Shown here piece by piece: positions 1 to 10,114 of a stretch of 64,000 nucleotides of DNA. The notes beneath the pieces are model-generated. The model made no database searches. It saw only the letters and a program-made list of their open reading frames with translations, and had not been told where the DNA came from. Positions within the stretch are counted from its first letter, which is position 1; each line of letters begins with the position of its first letter. The DNA lies in the NCBI RefSeq assembly GCF_000003855.2, contig NW_003101664.1:1054878-1118877 (forward strand), in the 5' to 3' direction. Position numbers and translations under genes: made by a program. The stretch comes from Blastomyces gilchristii SLH14081 (lineage: Eukaryota; Ascomycota; Eurotiomycetes; Onygenales; Ajellomycetaceae).

Positions 1-770
1 ACTAGATTACAAGTTTCTTGAATTCTTCACTATATATATCTGTATCAGTATATAGATATATTAACTCAATCTATCATCTTTCTATTATATATATAATATA
101 TTTTATATCTCACTTCTAGAATTATACTGCTTATTTATTCTTAATAATTAGTATATCTTTCTGAAGACTCTATATTCTGATCTGAATAATAATAATGATA
201 TTTAAGAGATACTTAATATCAAGCTTATCTGAGAGAACTGAATTAAATATCTAGTATATTAAGTGAGTCACAGTTCTTAATTTAATAAATAAATAAATTA
301 TAACTATCTCTCTAATACTCAGTTATATCTTGATATCTTCTATACTTACTATTCAATGAGATCTTAACAATTATCAGTAATAAACTCAGTATTAAATATC
401 TTATAAACAGACTCTGTATATACTGATATACTTGATTCTTTTCAGATACAGTATTATAGTATTAACTGTTATTAGAAGAATAATCTATAATAAGTCTCTT
501 CATTCTCAATAGAACAGAGTATATTTTACTAAAAAATAGAACAGAGTGTGTTCTGCTACAAGTTTCAAAAGTAGAATCAGAGACTCTCACTACTTTATAT
601 AAACTTTAGAACAGAGTGCATTTCACTAGAATCTCAGAATAGAATAGAATATATCTCACTAATTTCACTCTTTAAACTATTCTTTTTTTTTTTTATTACT
701 ACTATATACTCTAATTATTTAATTGTCTGTATGTCTCACTATCTATATTATATGTATAATATAATAACCT
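1..770. repeat. AT-rich, CpG-free repeat-like block
   Basis: This stretch is strongly AT-rich, full of TA and TATA runs, and I find no CG dinucleotide until position 771. It has no usable open frame. Between about 511 and 660 a motif beginning AGAACAGAGT or AGAATAGAAT and ending in a pyrimidine-rich ACTA recurs at about 511, 538, 608 and 640, in increasingly changed forms. This fits an old repeat worn down by cytosine-to-thymine mutation (RIP-like or deamination of methylated CpG). The parent element is not recognisable. Confidence 0.7.
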
Positions 771-1314
771 CGCCACTCTGAGAGAGAAGTGAGAGAGGTG
801 AGGAGGCAGAGTGTAAGATCTAGAGCTTAGAGCATGCTTATATACACATCATGTGACTCACAGAAGCTGCAGTGTCTTATACTCATTCCCTGCTTCTCTA
901 CTATCTAGTTCTCTTCTTCAAGAATCAGTAATATTACATCCTAATATGAAGCTGCTGTCACCCCGATATCCATGTAACCAAGTCCTAACACCGAGAACCC
1001 GCATTTGCTGGAGATTTTGGAATGTTCCTCGGCGCTTCTTTCTGCGGTAGTCCTAGCCCTACATGTGACATGTGATGTCATGTGATGTGATGTCACCGCC
1101 GAACCTAACTATATTCCATGGATAAAGGAGGATAAAACGGGGACAAATAAAAGAGTAGTTATTCTTTCATATCAACTTCCGTGTCGATGGAACCACTGAT
1201 GTCATATTCTGTCGACTTGCACTGAGAAATCAATCAATTTTCTCTTAAATAATAACCTTTGGCAATATAAACATTGAACTTGACCATGCAATAATAACCC
1301 CCCCCCACCCCCCC

Positions 1315-1350
<36 letters not shown>

Positions 1351-1381
1351 GCTGCGTAACAATCGCTTTCTGAACCAAACC
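771..1381. other. Gene-free spacer with C-tract and 33-A run
   Basis: CpG content returns abruptly here. The stretch holds only short spurious frames. At about 1070-1095 TGTGATGTCA-like words repeat. At 1298-1315 there is a run of C interrupted by one A, followed directly by an uninterrupted A run at 1316-1348. The A run lies just past the stop of the minus-strand gene ending at 1382, so it falls in that gene's 3' flank. Confidence 0.5.
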
Positions 1382-2467
1382 TCACCAGCTAGAACAAACC
1401 CCTTCCAAGCCGACGTCAACAACACCTCGCTCTGACCCATCCCTCAGCTGACTCCTGCCCACAGGCCTATACACCTTCACAACCCCCTCCACCATCTCCC
1501 TCAAGTTATACTCCCCCTCCGCCACCACCCTTCGAACCTTCGCGTTCTGGTCTGCCACTTCAACAACCTCCTCCCCTGCCCCTCCCCGCCCACTTCTCAC
1601 CCCTACAACAACAGCCGTATGCCGTCCAACTCTCACATTCTCCCCCCCCCTCCCCAACCCCCCAAGCACCTCCACCACCCTCACCCTCCGAAAATGCCCA
1701 TCCTCAATCTCCAGCACATCCCCCGACATCACCCCCGCTAGCCTTAGTATCCCCTCAACCGGTATCCCACCTCCGGCCTCCCACTCAAGCACACATGCCC
1801 CATGTCTCCGCCCAACACTCCGCATCGGCGCCTCGTACCCCGCCATCTCTGCCGCCCGCCCCGCACCCTTCAGCGCCTCCGCCGCTAGCGTCCAGCACTC
1901 GCCGTCCCCCACAGTCCTGCCCATGTGCTCCCGACAGTACGAGACGATGTGCGGTCCGTACCGGTGCGCGGCGAGTTGCAGTTGCACCTGTACCTGTATA
2001 TCGCTTAACCTGCCACCTTCATCATCATCATCATCTTCTTCTTTTTTTTCTTCTTCTTCTACTTTCCCATGGGGAAGAACAACAACAAGCTTCTGCTCCC
2101 CCCGCACCGTCCCACGGATATCCGCCGAGTTCCACCGGACGCGCACCTTGGTTATCGTGCGCCGGTCGCCGACGTCCCATTGAACGGCGCCAATGAGCGT
2201 CCAGTCTTGGCTGCCGCGCGGGCACAGTGAATCGATGCACTCCCACTCGTAGTTCGTGCGCAGGATCGGGGTGGGGAGCTCGCGGAGGGCCGGGTAGGGG
2301 AATGTAGGCGGCGTAGTAGCGAACCAGTTCTCGTCGAGGTTGAGCGGGATGGTGAAGAGCTGGCTTTGCGGGGTTGGAGGGGGAGCGGGAGGGGGACTCC
2401 CCGGTGGTGGGGTTCTGGGAATGGGAGGGCCGCCGAGGCGGGTTGGGGGCTGACTGATCTGGATCAT
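1382..2467 (-). CDS. AIM3/BBC1-type cysteine-proteinase-fold domain protein
   Basis: Single-exon frame of 361 residues. Residues 1-40 are a proline-rich leader. The rest matches what I know of the C-terminal domain of fungal Bbc1/Aim3 proteins, which act at cortical actin patches and have a papain/NlpC-like fold. Visible landmarks are YGPHIVSYCREHMG (about 170-183), GDGECWTLA with the candidate nucleophile Cys191, GRHTAVVVGV with His283, and ADQN at about 305-308 as the third polar position. An acidic, low-complexity insert (about 137-150, runs of E, K and D) interrupts the domain. The protein has no SH3 domain or GWHPKGK head. Those N-terminal features sit in the separate gene at 3260-4642 on the same strand, so the two may be halves of one gene (see findings). 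Whether the fold is catalytic is unknown. The start at 2467 is the first in-frame ATG after a stop. Confidence 0.7.
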   Translation of the reverse strand: MIQISQPPTRLGGPPIPRTPPPGSPPPAPPPTPQSQLFTIPLNLDENWFATTPPTFPYPALRELPTPILRTNYEWECIDSLCPRGSQDWTLIGAVQWDVGDRRTITKVRVRWNSADIRGTVRGEQKLVVVLPHGKVEEEEKKEEDDDDDEGGRLSDIQVQVQLQLAAHRYGPHIVSYCREHMGRTVGDGECWTLAAEALKGAGRAAEMAGYEAPMRSVGRRHGACVLEWEAGGGIPVEGILRLAGVMSGDVLEIEDGHFRRVRVVEVLGGLGRGGENVRVGRHTAVVVGVRSGRGGAGEEVVEVADQNAKVRRVVAEGEYNLREMVEGVVKVYRPVGRSQLRDGSERGVVDVGLEGVCSSW

Positions 2468-3259
2468 GTTGGGTGGGCTGGTTCTATGTTTTTAAATATC
2501 TGTGGTACCTGTATAAGGTGTGATGTGCAAGCAGATATTTTGAATATTTGCTCGAACCTGGAGTTGGCAAGAGAAGTGGGAGGAGCAAGAAACACTGCGG
2601 TGGGAGAGTTTTGGATATTTATATACGTACACCAGAGCCGATATTGAGAGACAATTAATGGGCAGGATGAGTGAAGAAGCACCGTGAATAAACAATTTAT
2701 ACAACGGCCGACAAAGAGCAGACAACAAATTTCAGAAATGCAAGATTCCTCCATCTCCCCGTGGTTTCCCATACCCACCACAGCTCATGATGAACCAAAT
2801 CTCACAACAAACAGGGGGGAAAGTTATCAAAAGCAGATATGTTTAATGCATTATTTACCAATATTAGTGCTCGGGAGCTTTGTGCGGGTAGGTACAGGGT
2901 CATGCGGCTGACAGGCCATCATCATTAATATGAAACCATCTTAGCGGGTAATGATATTAAAAAAAAAAAAAAAGAAAAAAAAAAAAAACCATACCATTCA
3001 CAAGAATAGTGATATGCAAAAAGAGTGGACAAAGAAAACACGTCAGCAAAATTGAATGATATGCCAAACACCTCTTCAACTCCTATCGCCTCGAGTTGCG
3101 CCAGAGAGAGCCAATGTCCCCTCCAAAGCATGAAATCCAAGAAAGCAACAAGAAAATAAAAGTCGAAACAAAAAAGCAAAAGGAGAGGCGCTAGTAGTTT
3201 AGGTTCGAGAAACGCCTTTATTATGTGATCAAACGCAGTTGGGCCATGCCTCGTATGGT
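2468..3259. other. Gene-free interval between the two AIM3/BBC1-type genes
   Basis: No convincing coding frame on either strand. It contains an interrupted A-tract (about 2959-2988). On the minus strand there are AG acceptor-like sites between about 2475 and 2620, including one that would keep frame into the proline-rich leader downstream. It is either the intergenic region of two genes or an unusually long intron of one. Confidence 0.4.
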
Positions 3260-4642
3260 TTAACGAGGTTTGGTTCCCAGTGGTAAGGGTGGAGGCGGGG
3301 TTACTTGGGGTGGTCCGTCAACAGGCAGAGCTTGCATGCTCGGCTTCTTTGGTGGGGGAGGAGGAGGAGGAGGTTTGCGATTATTCAAAGCTTCCAGATC
3401 AGGTCGGTTGAAAGCATTGGGCGGGTGAGGCGAATTATTGTAGGTGGCGTTCGCATGTGGTGGCGGAGGTTGTGAATCCGGATACGCGGGGGATTTCTGG
3501 TCTGCTATAAAACTGTTTATTCGCTTTGAAATACCATACTTTTGATCTATCTGGAGCAGCTTCTTCTTGCCCGAGTCTATCTGGTCACTGTGGCGCTCGC
3601 GGAAGTTCCTTGCTGTCGACGCCGCACTCCGCGCATCACTTGCAGATACCGATGTGGGGTCCCGGCTGAATGCGTGAGCAGTTCGTACTGCGTGTTGCTT
3701 CTGCTCCATGGTAGTTCCCTCAGCGGGTCCCGCTGCTGCAGGTGAAGTTGAACTTGTAGACGAGGTATTCATTCTAGAAAATAGGTTGTGCAGTTCGCTC
3801 TGGGGGCTGTATGGAGACGCGGCTCCCACCGACCTGGAAACTGTTTCCCGTTGACCAGAGTCTGTCTTGTTAATGCCGAGACTTGGGACAGAGACGCCAA
3901 CATTACCCAGGCGACTAATGGCCCCTTGGTTTACTGGCGATACCAGTCTGTTCGAAGTAGAATCATACGCTGGAGGTGGAGAAGGAGATGGAGATGGATG
4001 TGCTGCACCTCGAGGAGGTAACCTAGGAGGCAAGGAAGGTTTTGGTTTAGGGGTTGGTTTTGATCGTAACTCGTCCGCCGATCCGGTTGAAGTGGTGAGC
4101 CGCTGAGCAGGAGGAGGGAGAAAATTATCCGTAGATAACCCAGTGGTGTTTGCTCTATATGGCACAGGAGGCGGGGCTTTCTTTGAGCGTTCTGCTTCCT
4201 CAGCCTGTCGTTCCCTCTGCTCTCGCTGCCGTAGTGGTTGGATTTCTGAAGCGCGAAGAGGCGCACCCAACCCTGACGTTGGGCTGGAGATCCCGCCACC
4301 CCCGCCGTACCTGTTTATGTGTTTGGGCGGGGGAGGGAAGGATGATGGGTCTTTCAGAGAAGCCAGCGGTCGAGCTGAATGTTCAGCACGTCCATCAGAA
4401 TTACTCTTTCCCTTGCCTACCCATCCGGCCTAGATACATGAGAAAACGGTCAGCCATCACGGTCCCTCCGCTGGTGCGCGCTTGATGAACAGAGGATATC
4501 ACATCGCGGAAAGCAAAGGCAGAAACAGAAGTAAACGTACGACTTGGTTGATGCCTTTGAAATCACCCCGCCAGCTCTCCTTATTACCATCTTTCCCTTT
4601 CGGATGCCACCCATCCTTGACTATTCCTCGTAGTCCGCTCAT
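3260..4642 (-). CDS. AIM3-like proline-rich actin-patch protein
   Basis: Two exons, 4541-4642 and 3260-4429, joined across a 111-nt GTACGT...TAG intron, giving 423 residues. The N-terminus contains GWHPKGKDG and SWRGDFKGINQV, then AGWVGKGK, the head typical of Aim3-like fungal proteins. The middle and C-terminus are disordered: several polyproline blocks (about PPPPPPPP near the end), many Ser/Pro stretches, and one conserved-looking helical segment around RNFRERHSDQIDSGKKKLLQIDQKYGIS (split here only by description). Such proteins link to actin patches through polyproline/SH3 contacts. In yeast relatives a cysteine-proteinase-fold domain follows; here the frame stops at TAA (3260-3262) and that domain is encoded by the next gene downstream. 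The ATG at 4640-4642 was chosen because it starts the conserved head. Confidence 0.75.
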
Positions 4643-5317
4643 GTTGGCACGCCTAGGGTTCAACCAAGTAGTATTAATCCGGTGATTTAATAGAATAGCG
4701 AGCGTGGCGCGTTCAAATATTCCCAGCGATGGTCACTCATAGTTTCCTCTGCAAAAATGATCCAATGCTACCCAAGTGTCGCAAGCGTCCCGTCCTGGTT
4801 GTAAGATTTTGAATAGACGACGGACGTGCTGGATGGAAGGAGGCCAAAGACCGGCCAAGCCACATGACTTGCCTGATCTGGAAATTAAATCACGTGAGGC
4901 GGATGATACCTAGTATTTCCAGCCGGGGGAAGGAAACCAGAACGACCATAGCTAACTTATCCCCGTATATTTCTTCAAGGTGTAGGTTGTTCAAGCATTC
5001 TTCTGCTATTCTCAACACGCCAGAATTCCATTCTCCAATATTAAACTATAGCAAAAATATCGCCGTTGAAACAGCTCTGCCTTCTAGACAGAATTGAAAA
5101 AAGTTACCCCAAGAACGCCAATTACATCTATCCTCCCTTTTTATTTTTAGAAGCAAAACCCCAAGGGAAAGTAAATTTCATGAAAGCTAAACATTATCGT
5201 TGTTTTGTGATGTGCCCTCATAAAAATATCAATTACAGACGTAACTGCCAGGCGCTTGGTTTTCTCGTAATTTGTGAACCCAGTGTTACGCCTTAACTAT
5301 TCGTCCCAGATCAATAA
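4643..5317. other. Intergenic, 5' of AIM3-like gene and 3' of gua1
   Basis: No supported gene. Short frames here have no recognisable motif. The part near 4643-4900 is the probable promoter of the AIM3-like gene; the part near 5100-5317 is the 3' flank of gua1. Confidence 0.5.
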
Positions 5318-7241
5318 TTACTCCATCTCAATCGTTCCAGGGGGTTTGCTCGTGACTGTGAATAGTAAGTAAGATGCCCAATCTTCATGAACAGCGGGGG
5401 TCGAGATGGGAAAACCAAGTAAAAACATAAACTTACTGTCGTAGACGACGCGGCACACTCCCTGCACTTCATTCACGATCCTCCTGCTGACCGTCTTTAA
5501 AAACTCCCCGTCAAACGGATACCAGTCTGCGGTCATGAAATCCGTGGTCTCCACAGCCCGAAGAGCAATGACTTGGTCATGGACTCGCTGGTCTCCCATT
5601 ACGCCAACTGCCTTGACCGGCAAAAGGGCTGCAAATGCCTGGCTGATTTTCCGGTACAGCCCGGCTGCTTTGATCTCTTCAATGAAGATGTGGTCGGCCT
5701 CCCGGGCAATGCGGACTTGTTCCTGTTGAAGTTTATTAGTCAAAAGATCATCTCCCACCGACAGAATAGTATGAACAAGGACACGTACTGGGGTCACTTC
5801 TCCAAGGATCCGAATGGCGATGCCAGGACCGGGGAATGGATGGCGCCAGACAAGCTCCTCTGGAATGCCAAGCTGCTTGCCCAACTCACGGACTTCGTCC
5901 TTGAAAAGTTCGCGGAGGGGCTCGATGAGCTTCAAATGCATGCCTTCCAAAAGGCCACCGACATTGTGGTGAGTTTTGATGGTTGCGCTGGGCCCCTTGA
6001 ACGAAATACTTTCAATGACATCGGGATATAGGGTACCCTGAAGAAGCCATTCGATCTCACCCTCATTGGGTGATCCCTGCGCGGCCGCCGCGATCTTCTT
6101 GGCCTCTTCTTGGAAGACTTCGATAAATGTGTTGCCGATGACCTTTCTCTTCTTCTCGGGATCATCCGTAATTCCCTTCAGCTTGCTAAGGAACCTCTCA
6201 CTGGCATCAACCACAGTGAGATTGACGCCAAGGTGTTTGGTTAGAGTCTCCTTAACGATTGCGGCCTCGTTCAAACGAAGCACACCATTGTCGACGAGAA
6301 CGGCATGGAATCGATTGCCAATTGCTTTTTGCATCAACTTTGCGGCAACTGTAGAATCGACACCTCCACTGACAGCTCCGATGACTTGGCCTTTCTCCCC
6401 GACCAATTTTCTAATGCGGTCGATTTCTTGGCTCACAAATTCGCCCATGGTCCAGTTTTGTGCCGCCTTCGCAATTCCAACGGCGAAGTTTCGAAGAATA
6501 TCCTTTCCACAAGGTGTGTGCGTAAGCTCTGGATGGAATTGAATGCCGTAAAAGGGTTTTTCCGTGTGCGAGATTCCAGCAAAAGGCGCATTGGCCGTTG
6601 TGGCGATGGTGACGAAATTCTCAGGCAACTTAGATAGTTTGTCTCCATGCGACATCCATACCACGAGGTCTCCCTCAAGCCCCTCGAACAATTTATCAAT
6701 ATGCGCCGACTGGCTGGGATGACGTGCCACATTCAGGTTCGCATGTCCGTACTCCCGCTTGTCCCCGGCAGAGACGTTCTTGCCGTGGTTCCACGCGATC
6801 ATTTGTAAACCGTAGCAGATGCCTAGGACGGGGACTCCTAGGTCGAATACAGCTGCAGGCAGGTAGGCCATGTCAGTTCGTGCTTTGTAGCAACAATTCC
6901 TCAACGACAGGGCCACAGGAAAGGGTTACCTGGATCCACATGTGGGGCGTCTGGTGCATAGACGGAGTATGGACTCCCCGACATAATAATACCCTTTGGC
7001 TTCCATGACAGATCGGCAATCCTCTGAGTACATGGGAGCATCTCAGAGTAGATGTTAAGCTCGCGAAGTCGCCTCGTTATAAGGTGCGAGTACTGCGAGC
7101 CAAAGTCGAGGACCCTGATGGGTTCAGGCGGTTAGCACATCGCTAGAACATTTGCGCACAGTGCGTGCATTGCAGAACTCACAAAATGGTGTCGAAAGCC
7201 ATATGGGGCTCGGAGACTGGCCCGTCAGCTGGAGTAGCCAT
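5318..7241 (-). CDS. gua1: GMP synthase (glutamine-hydrolysing)
   Basis: Converts XMP, ATP and glutamine to GMP, the last step of guanine nucleotide synthesis, in the cytosol. Five exons: 7183-7241, 6930-7114, 5789-6852, 5437-5722, 5318-5355, totalling 543 residues, close to the usual fungal length. The glutamine amidotransferase half shows [10 protein letters not shown], the nucleophile in GICYGLQ, and the His/Glu pair in GIQFHPE. The ATP-pyrophosphatase half has the SGGVDST P-loop. The C-terminal dimerisation region has RHPFPGPG and ends KPPGTIEME. The third and fourth introns (5723-5788, 66 nt; 5356-5436, 81 nt) are multiples of three without stops, so the genomic frame reads straight through them. 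Exon phases all agree. Very sure of identity. Confidence 0.97.
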
Positions 7242-7760
7242 TGTAAATATATATACGGCGAGAATTGGGAGTGGTTTTGGCGGGATTGACTCCGAAGAAG
7301 AGAAAGGGAAGCAAATTTTTTGTGAAAGTTGGTGAGGGGCGGAAAAATTATATGAGGGGGAATGCTGACTCATGCGATAAGCCTAGGCGCCCTTATCATA
7401 GCGAAGCCAGGAGAGTGCTCAACACAAAGGAATACTGTACGTTCTAGAACAGTAGTATACGGAGTATTTCCCATCCATATGTAGATCAGATATATTCTTC
7501 GCCGATTAGAACTTCTCGTAGATTTAATAAATACACATTAAGGGAATACGTGCGCTGTTGTGGTGGATAAACAGAGAATTCCCTGCCAAAAGCTGCTACT
7601 TTGTCCGGACAAACATGAGAATGCAACACCAACACCAAATACCACGGAGAAAAATATAAAATTATAGCCCAATGAAAAACACACCCCAACGCCAAAAGCT
7701 ACTGATAAGTGATATGAGCAAAATGGTATTTCACACAGGACCACCAGGTCGTCGTTGAGG
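7242..7760. other. Intergenic between gua1 and PHD-finger gene
   Basis: Contains the likely gua1 promoter on its left side (TATATATA at about 7248-7256, just before the start codon) and the 3' flank of the PHD-finger gene on its right. No coding frame is supported. Confidence 0.5.
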
Positions 7761-8991
7761 TCAGGCACTGCCGTTCATAAAATCACGAAGCTTCCGTTTC
7801 CACTCCTCCAACTCCCGCGAACGATCAGTCCTCGACAGCTCTTCCAGCTGAACTTTGAGTCTGTTGTTCTCCTCCGCAAGCCGGGCATTGGCCTGCCGCT
7901 CCATGCACAACTGGTTCTGTAGGCATTTGACCTCGGGCATGTATTTTGCTGCAACCTCCTGCCGAGAGAGGACAACCCGTCCATTCGCAATATTCAATTC
8001 TTGTTCCAGTAAACTGACCCGCGCCTGCAGATCCCCCATTCGGGACTGAAGTTCCACCCCCATCTCAAGTTCGCGGTATATCGTCGAAAGCGCATCGTCG
8101 ACTTCGTTAGAGACGGTTTGGTATCTTGAGCGTCGGGGGGCCGCTCCTCCTGATGCCGAAAGCGCGGAGCAATCCGAGCGCCGGTGGTCCGCAGCGTCTT
8201 GTACTGTGGCAGACTGGTAAGGGCCGTGTTGGTAGGGAGCATCTAGTCCACTTTCCTGAGACGTGCATAGGTTCTTCATGCATTCGTCTGCGCTTCTCGA
8301 CGAAGATACAGCCGTGGTAGAGGTAGTGGTGGCAGACTCGCACGATACCGTGTACCTTTCGCAAGTTGCAGAATAACGGCTCGTGGCACTGGCTGCCGGG
8401 CATGAAGGCTTTGGGCTGAACTCGCTTTTCCTCGGTGAAGAGGCGGCGGATAATGGGATGATGTGTGTTGGGGGATTAGTATGCCAGTTTTTCTCAACAC
8501 AGACCGGGCAATGGAATGGAGACGGCACGTCTGAGTCTCTCCGTGGCGGAACCAGACAAATGGCATGGCATGAACGCATGCATGTTTTGCACCCAAAGAG
8601 ATTATTTTCCAGTTTGCAGACATAGCAAGTCTTCATGTTCGGGTCTCCCACTGATAAGTATATGTCAGCGCCAAATGCTAACTTTTAAAAGACGTCATGT
8701 CAAGGAGTAATAAATGCGCATAACCCGCAGGTACTAACTTCGCCAGTCGCGTGTCCCTAGAGTGTGCTCTGATACTAGCTTCGGGCGTCCATATTTGTCC
8801 TTGCCAACCCACATAAGAGTTAAATCAGACGCACTCTTCAAAGCATCGGATCCTTTGCCACGTCCGACGTTCTGTATCTCCGTCTGATCGCAAAACGGAT
8901 GATTTCTTTGTCTCTTCGAGTCGGGTTGCGGGTTATCCTCATTCCCCCAGTCTCGTTTTCCAGTGCAATACTCTGACGCAGAAGACTCCAT
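7761..8991 (-). CDS. PHD-finger protein with C-terminal coiled coil
   Basis: Two exons, 8739-8991 and 7761-8650, joined across an 88-nt GTTAGT...CAG intron (the junction forms an ATG codon), giving 380 residues from the ATG at 8991. Exon 2 opens with a C4HC3 pattern: CYVC, then CKTC, HAIC and CPVC, which is a PHD-type zinc finger that would read chromatin or bind partner proteins in the nucleus. A Ser/Thr/Ala-rich linker follows, then a coiled coil of about 90 residues near the C-terminus (heptads around LQARVSLLEQELNIANGR and QLCMERQANARLAEENNRL). The true start may lie further upstream: the same frame runs back to about 9068 through a CWNCAQC motif, and another frame carries an ATG at about 9157 (see findings). 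No specific orthologue is recognised. Confidence 0.7.
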
Positions 8992-10114
8992 CGGTATATA
9001 TGCAGATGGTGGCGGATTCGGGATGCATTGTGCGCAATTCCAGCATGCGTTGGCATCATTCTACCTGACGCCATATCCCATCCTCCGCCGTCGTATGCGC
9101 GCGCAGCATTTCGAGCGTCCGCCTGTCATGGATTAATAATGTAGCGCGCTTGATCTCAGCCATCCATCCGCCGTCCTTCTTAGTCTGTCCTTAACGTTAC
9201 CTACGCAGCGTAGGTAGGTTAACGTGTAGTTAGTTAAGTTAGTCCCGCTGATTAGCTAACTAACTAACTAGTTAACGTTAGTTAATGTTGGGGGTCCCGG
9301 GAGTTGATCGGCCCTTCTACCAGCAGTGCGCTGGTGGTGACTGAGCTCTTTTGCCCCAGTAGCCTACAGTTAACCTAACTAACTAGCTTAACTGACTTAC
9401 TAATCAACAAGTGGTCGTGGTCATGTGACAGCCGCTAGCCCTAGTTACTTTTTATCAACTTGAGGTTATTTCTTTCAGATAGACGTACCTCCTTCATAGC
9501 CTTTGCCCTTTTCTATTCATTTGTGTAACTACTGACAAATCTTCAAATTTGTTTGGCAATGGACGGGCAGACGGGGTGCTTGTATTGTGCTGGGTTTTCC
9601 CTGGTTCTTATCAATCTCCCTCAACTGCTTTGACTCGGTAACTGCCTCTGTCGTTATCCTGGCATCCCAGCATTGTATAGGATCTTGCCGGAGACTAAGT
9701 CTCTTCAGAGCCATATAGCCGCCAAAAAAGGATAAATTCTTTTTTGGCATAATGTATTTTCCTTAGGATTCCCGTTTGAGCCTCACTTTTTCCAAATTAT
9801 GTACCGGAAGAATACTCTTCTTACATCAAGGCCTTACAATGTCAGAGCTTGCTGAAACACCAGTCAATACGTTAATAAAAGTGTAGTCAAGGCAGCCTTG
9901 ACTACACTTGGTTTTACTCTGGTGGGTCAAGCCGGAACGCTATCGTTTCACCTTTTTTGTCCCTATATAAACCACGGCGGAGCGCCTTTATTGGTGGGGG
10001 TCTTGTTCTCTGACATCAAGCTTCCTCTTACCTGCTCCCAGCGAAATCTGTATACATATCCATATACATTTACGTGGCCCTCCAATATACCCTCCAGTAA
10101 AAGGTAACCAAAAA
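8992..10114. other. Intergenic with TAAC/GTTA repeats and palindromes
   Basis: Between about 9190 and 9410 the sequence is dominated by TTAAC, TAACTAAC and GTTAGTTA words, with a near-palindrome around CCTACGCAGCGTAGG (9200-9214) and a hairpin ACCAGC-N5-GCTGGT near 9318-9335. At 9879-9909 there is a perfect 15-bp inverted repeat around one central base. A TATATAA box lies at about 9963-9969, roughly 150 bases before the ADH-like start codon. The left end (to about 9160) may hold 5' coding sequence of the PHD-finger gene. Confidence 0.6.
9879..9909. promoter_or_regulatory. Perfect 15-bp inverted repeat upstream of ADH-like gene
   Basis: Arms AAGTGTAGTCAAGGC and GCCTTGACTACACTT are exact reverse complements separated by a single A. 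It lies about 205 bases before the ATG at 10115 and about 55 bases before the TATATAA box. Such symmetry suits a dimeric regulator site or a cruciform or hairpin; no protein is assigned. Confidence 0.5.

Noticed and set aside
1795..2246. Frames antisense to the cysteine-proteinase-fold gene
   Set aside because: Pro/Ser/His-rich shadows of a GC-rich exon; the minus-strand frame carries the recognisable domain.
7486..7768. Two hydrophobic minus-strand frames just past the PHD-finger gene stop
   Set aside because: They lie in its 3' flank, overlap in different frames and show no conserved motif.
9529..9750. 73-residue minus-strand frame
   Set aside because: No motif, no splice context, and located in a repeat-rich spacer.
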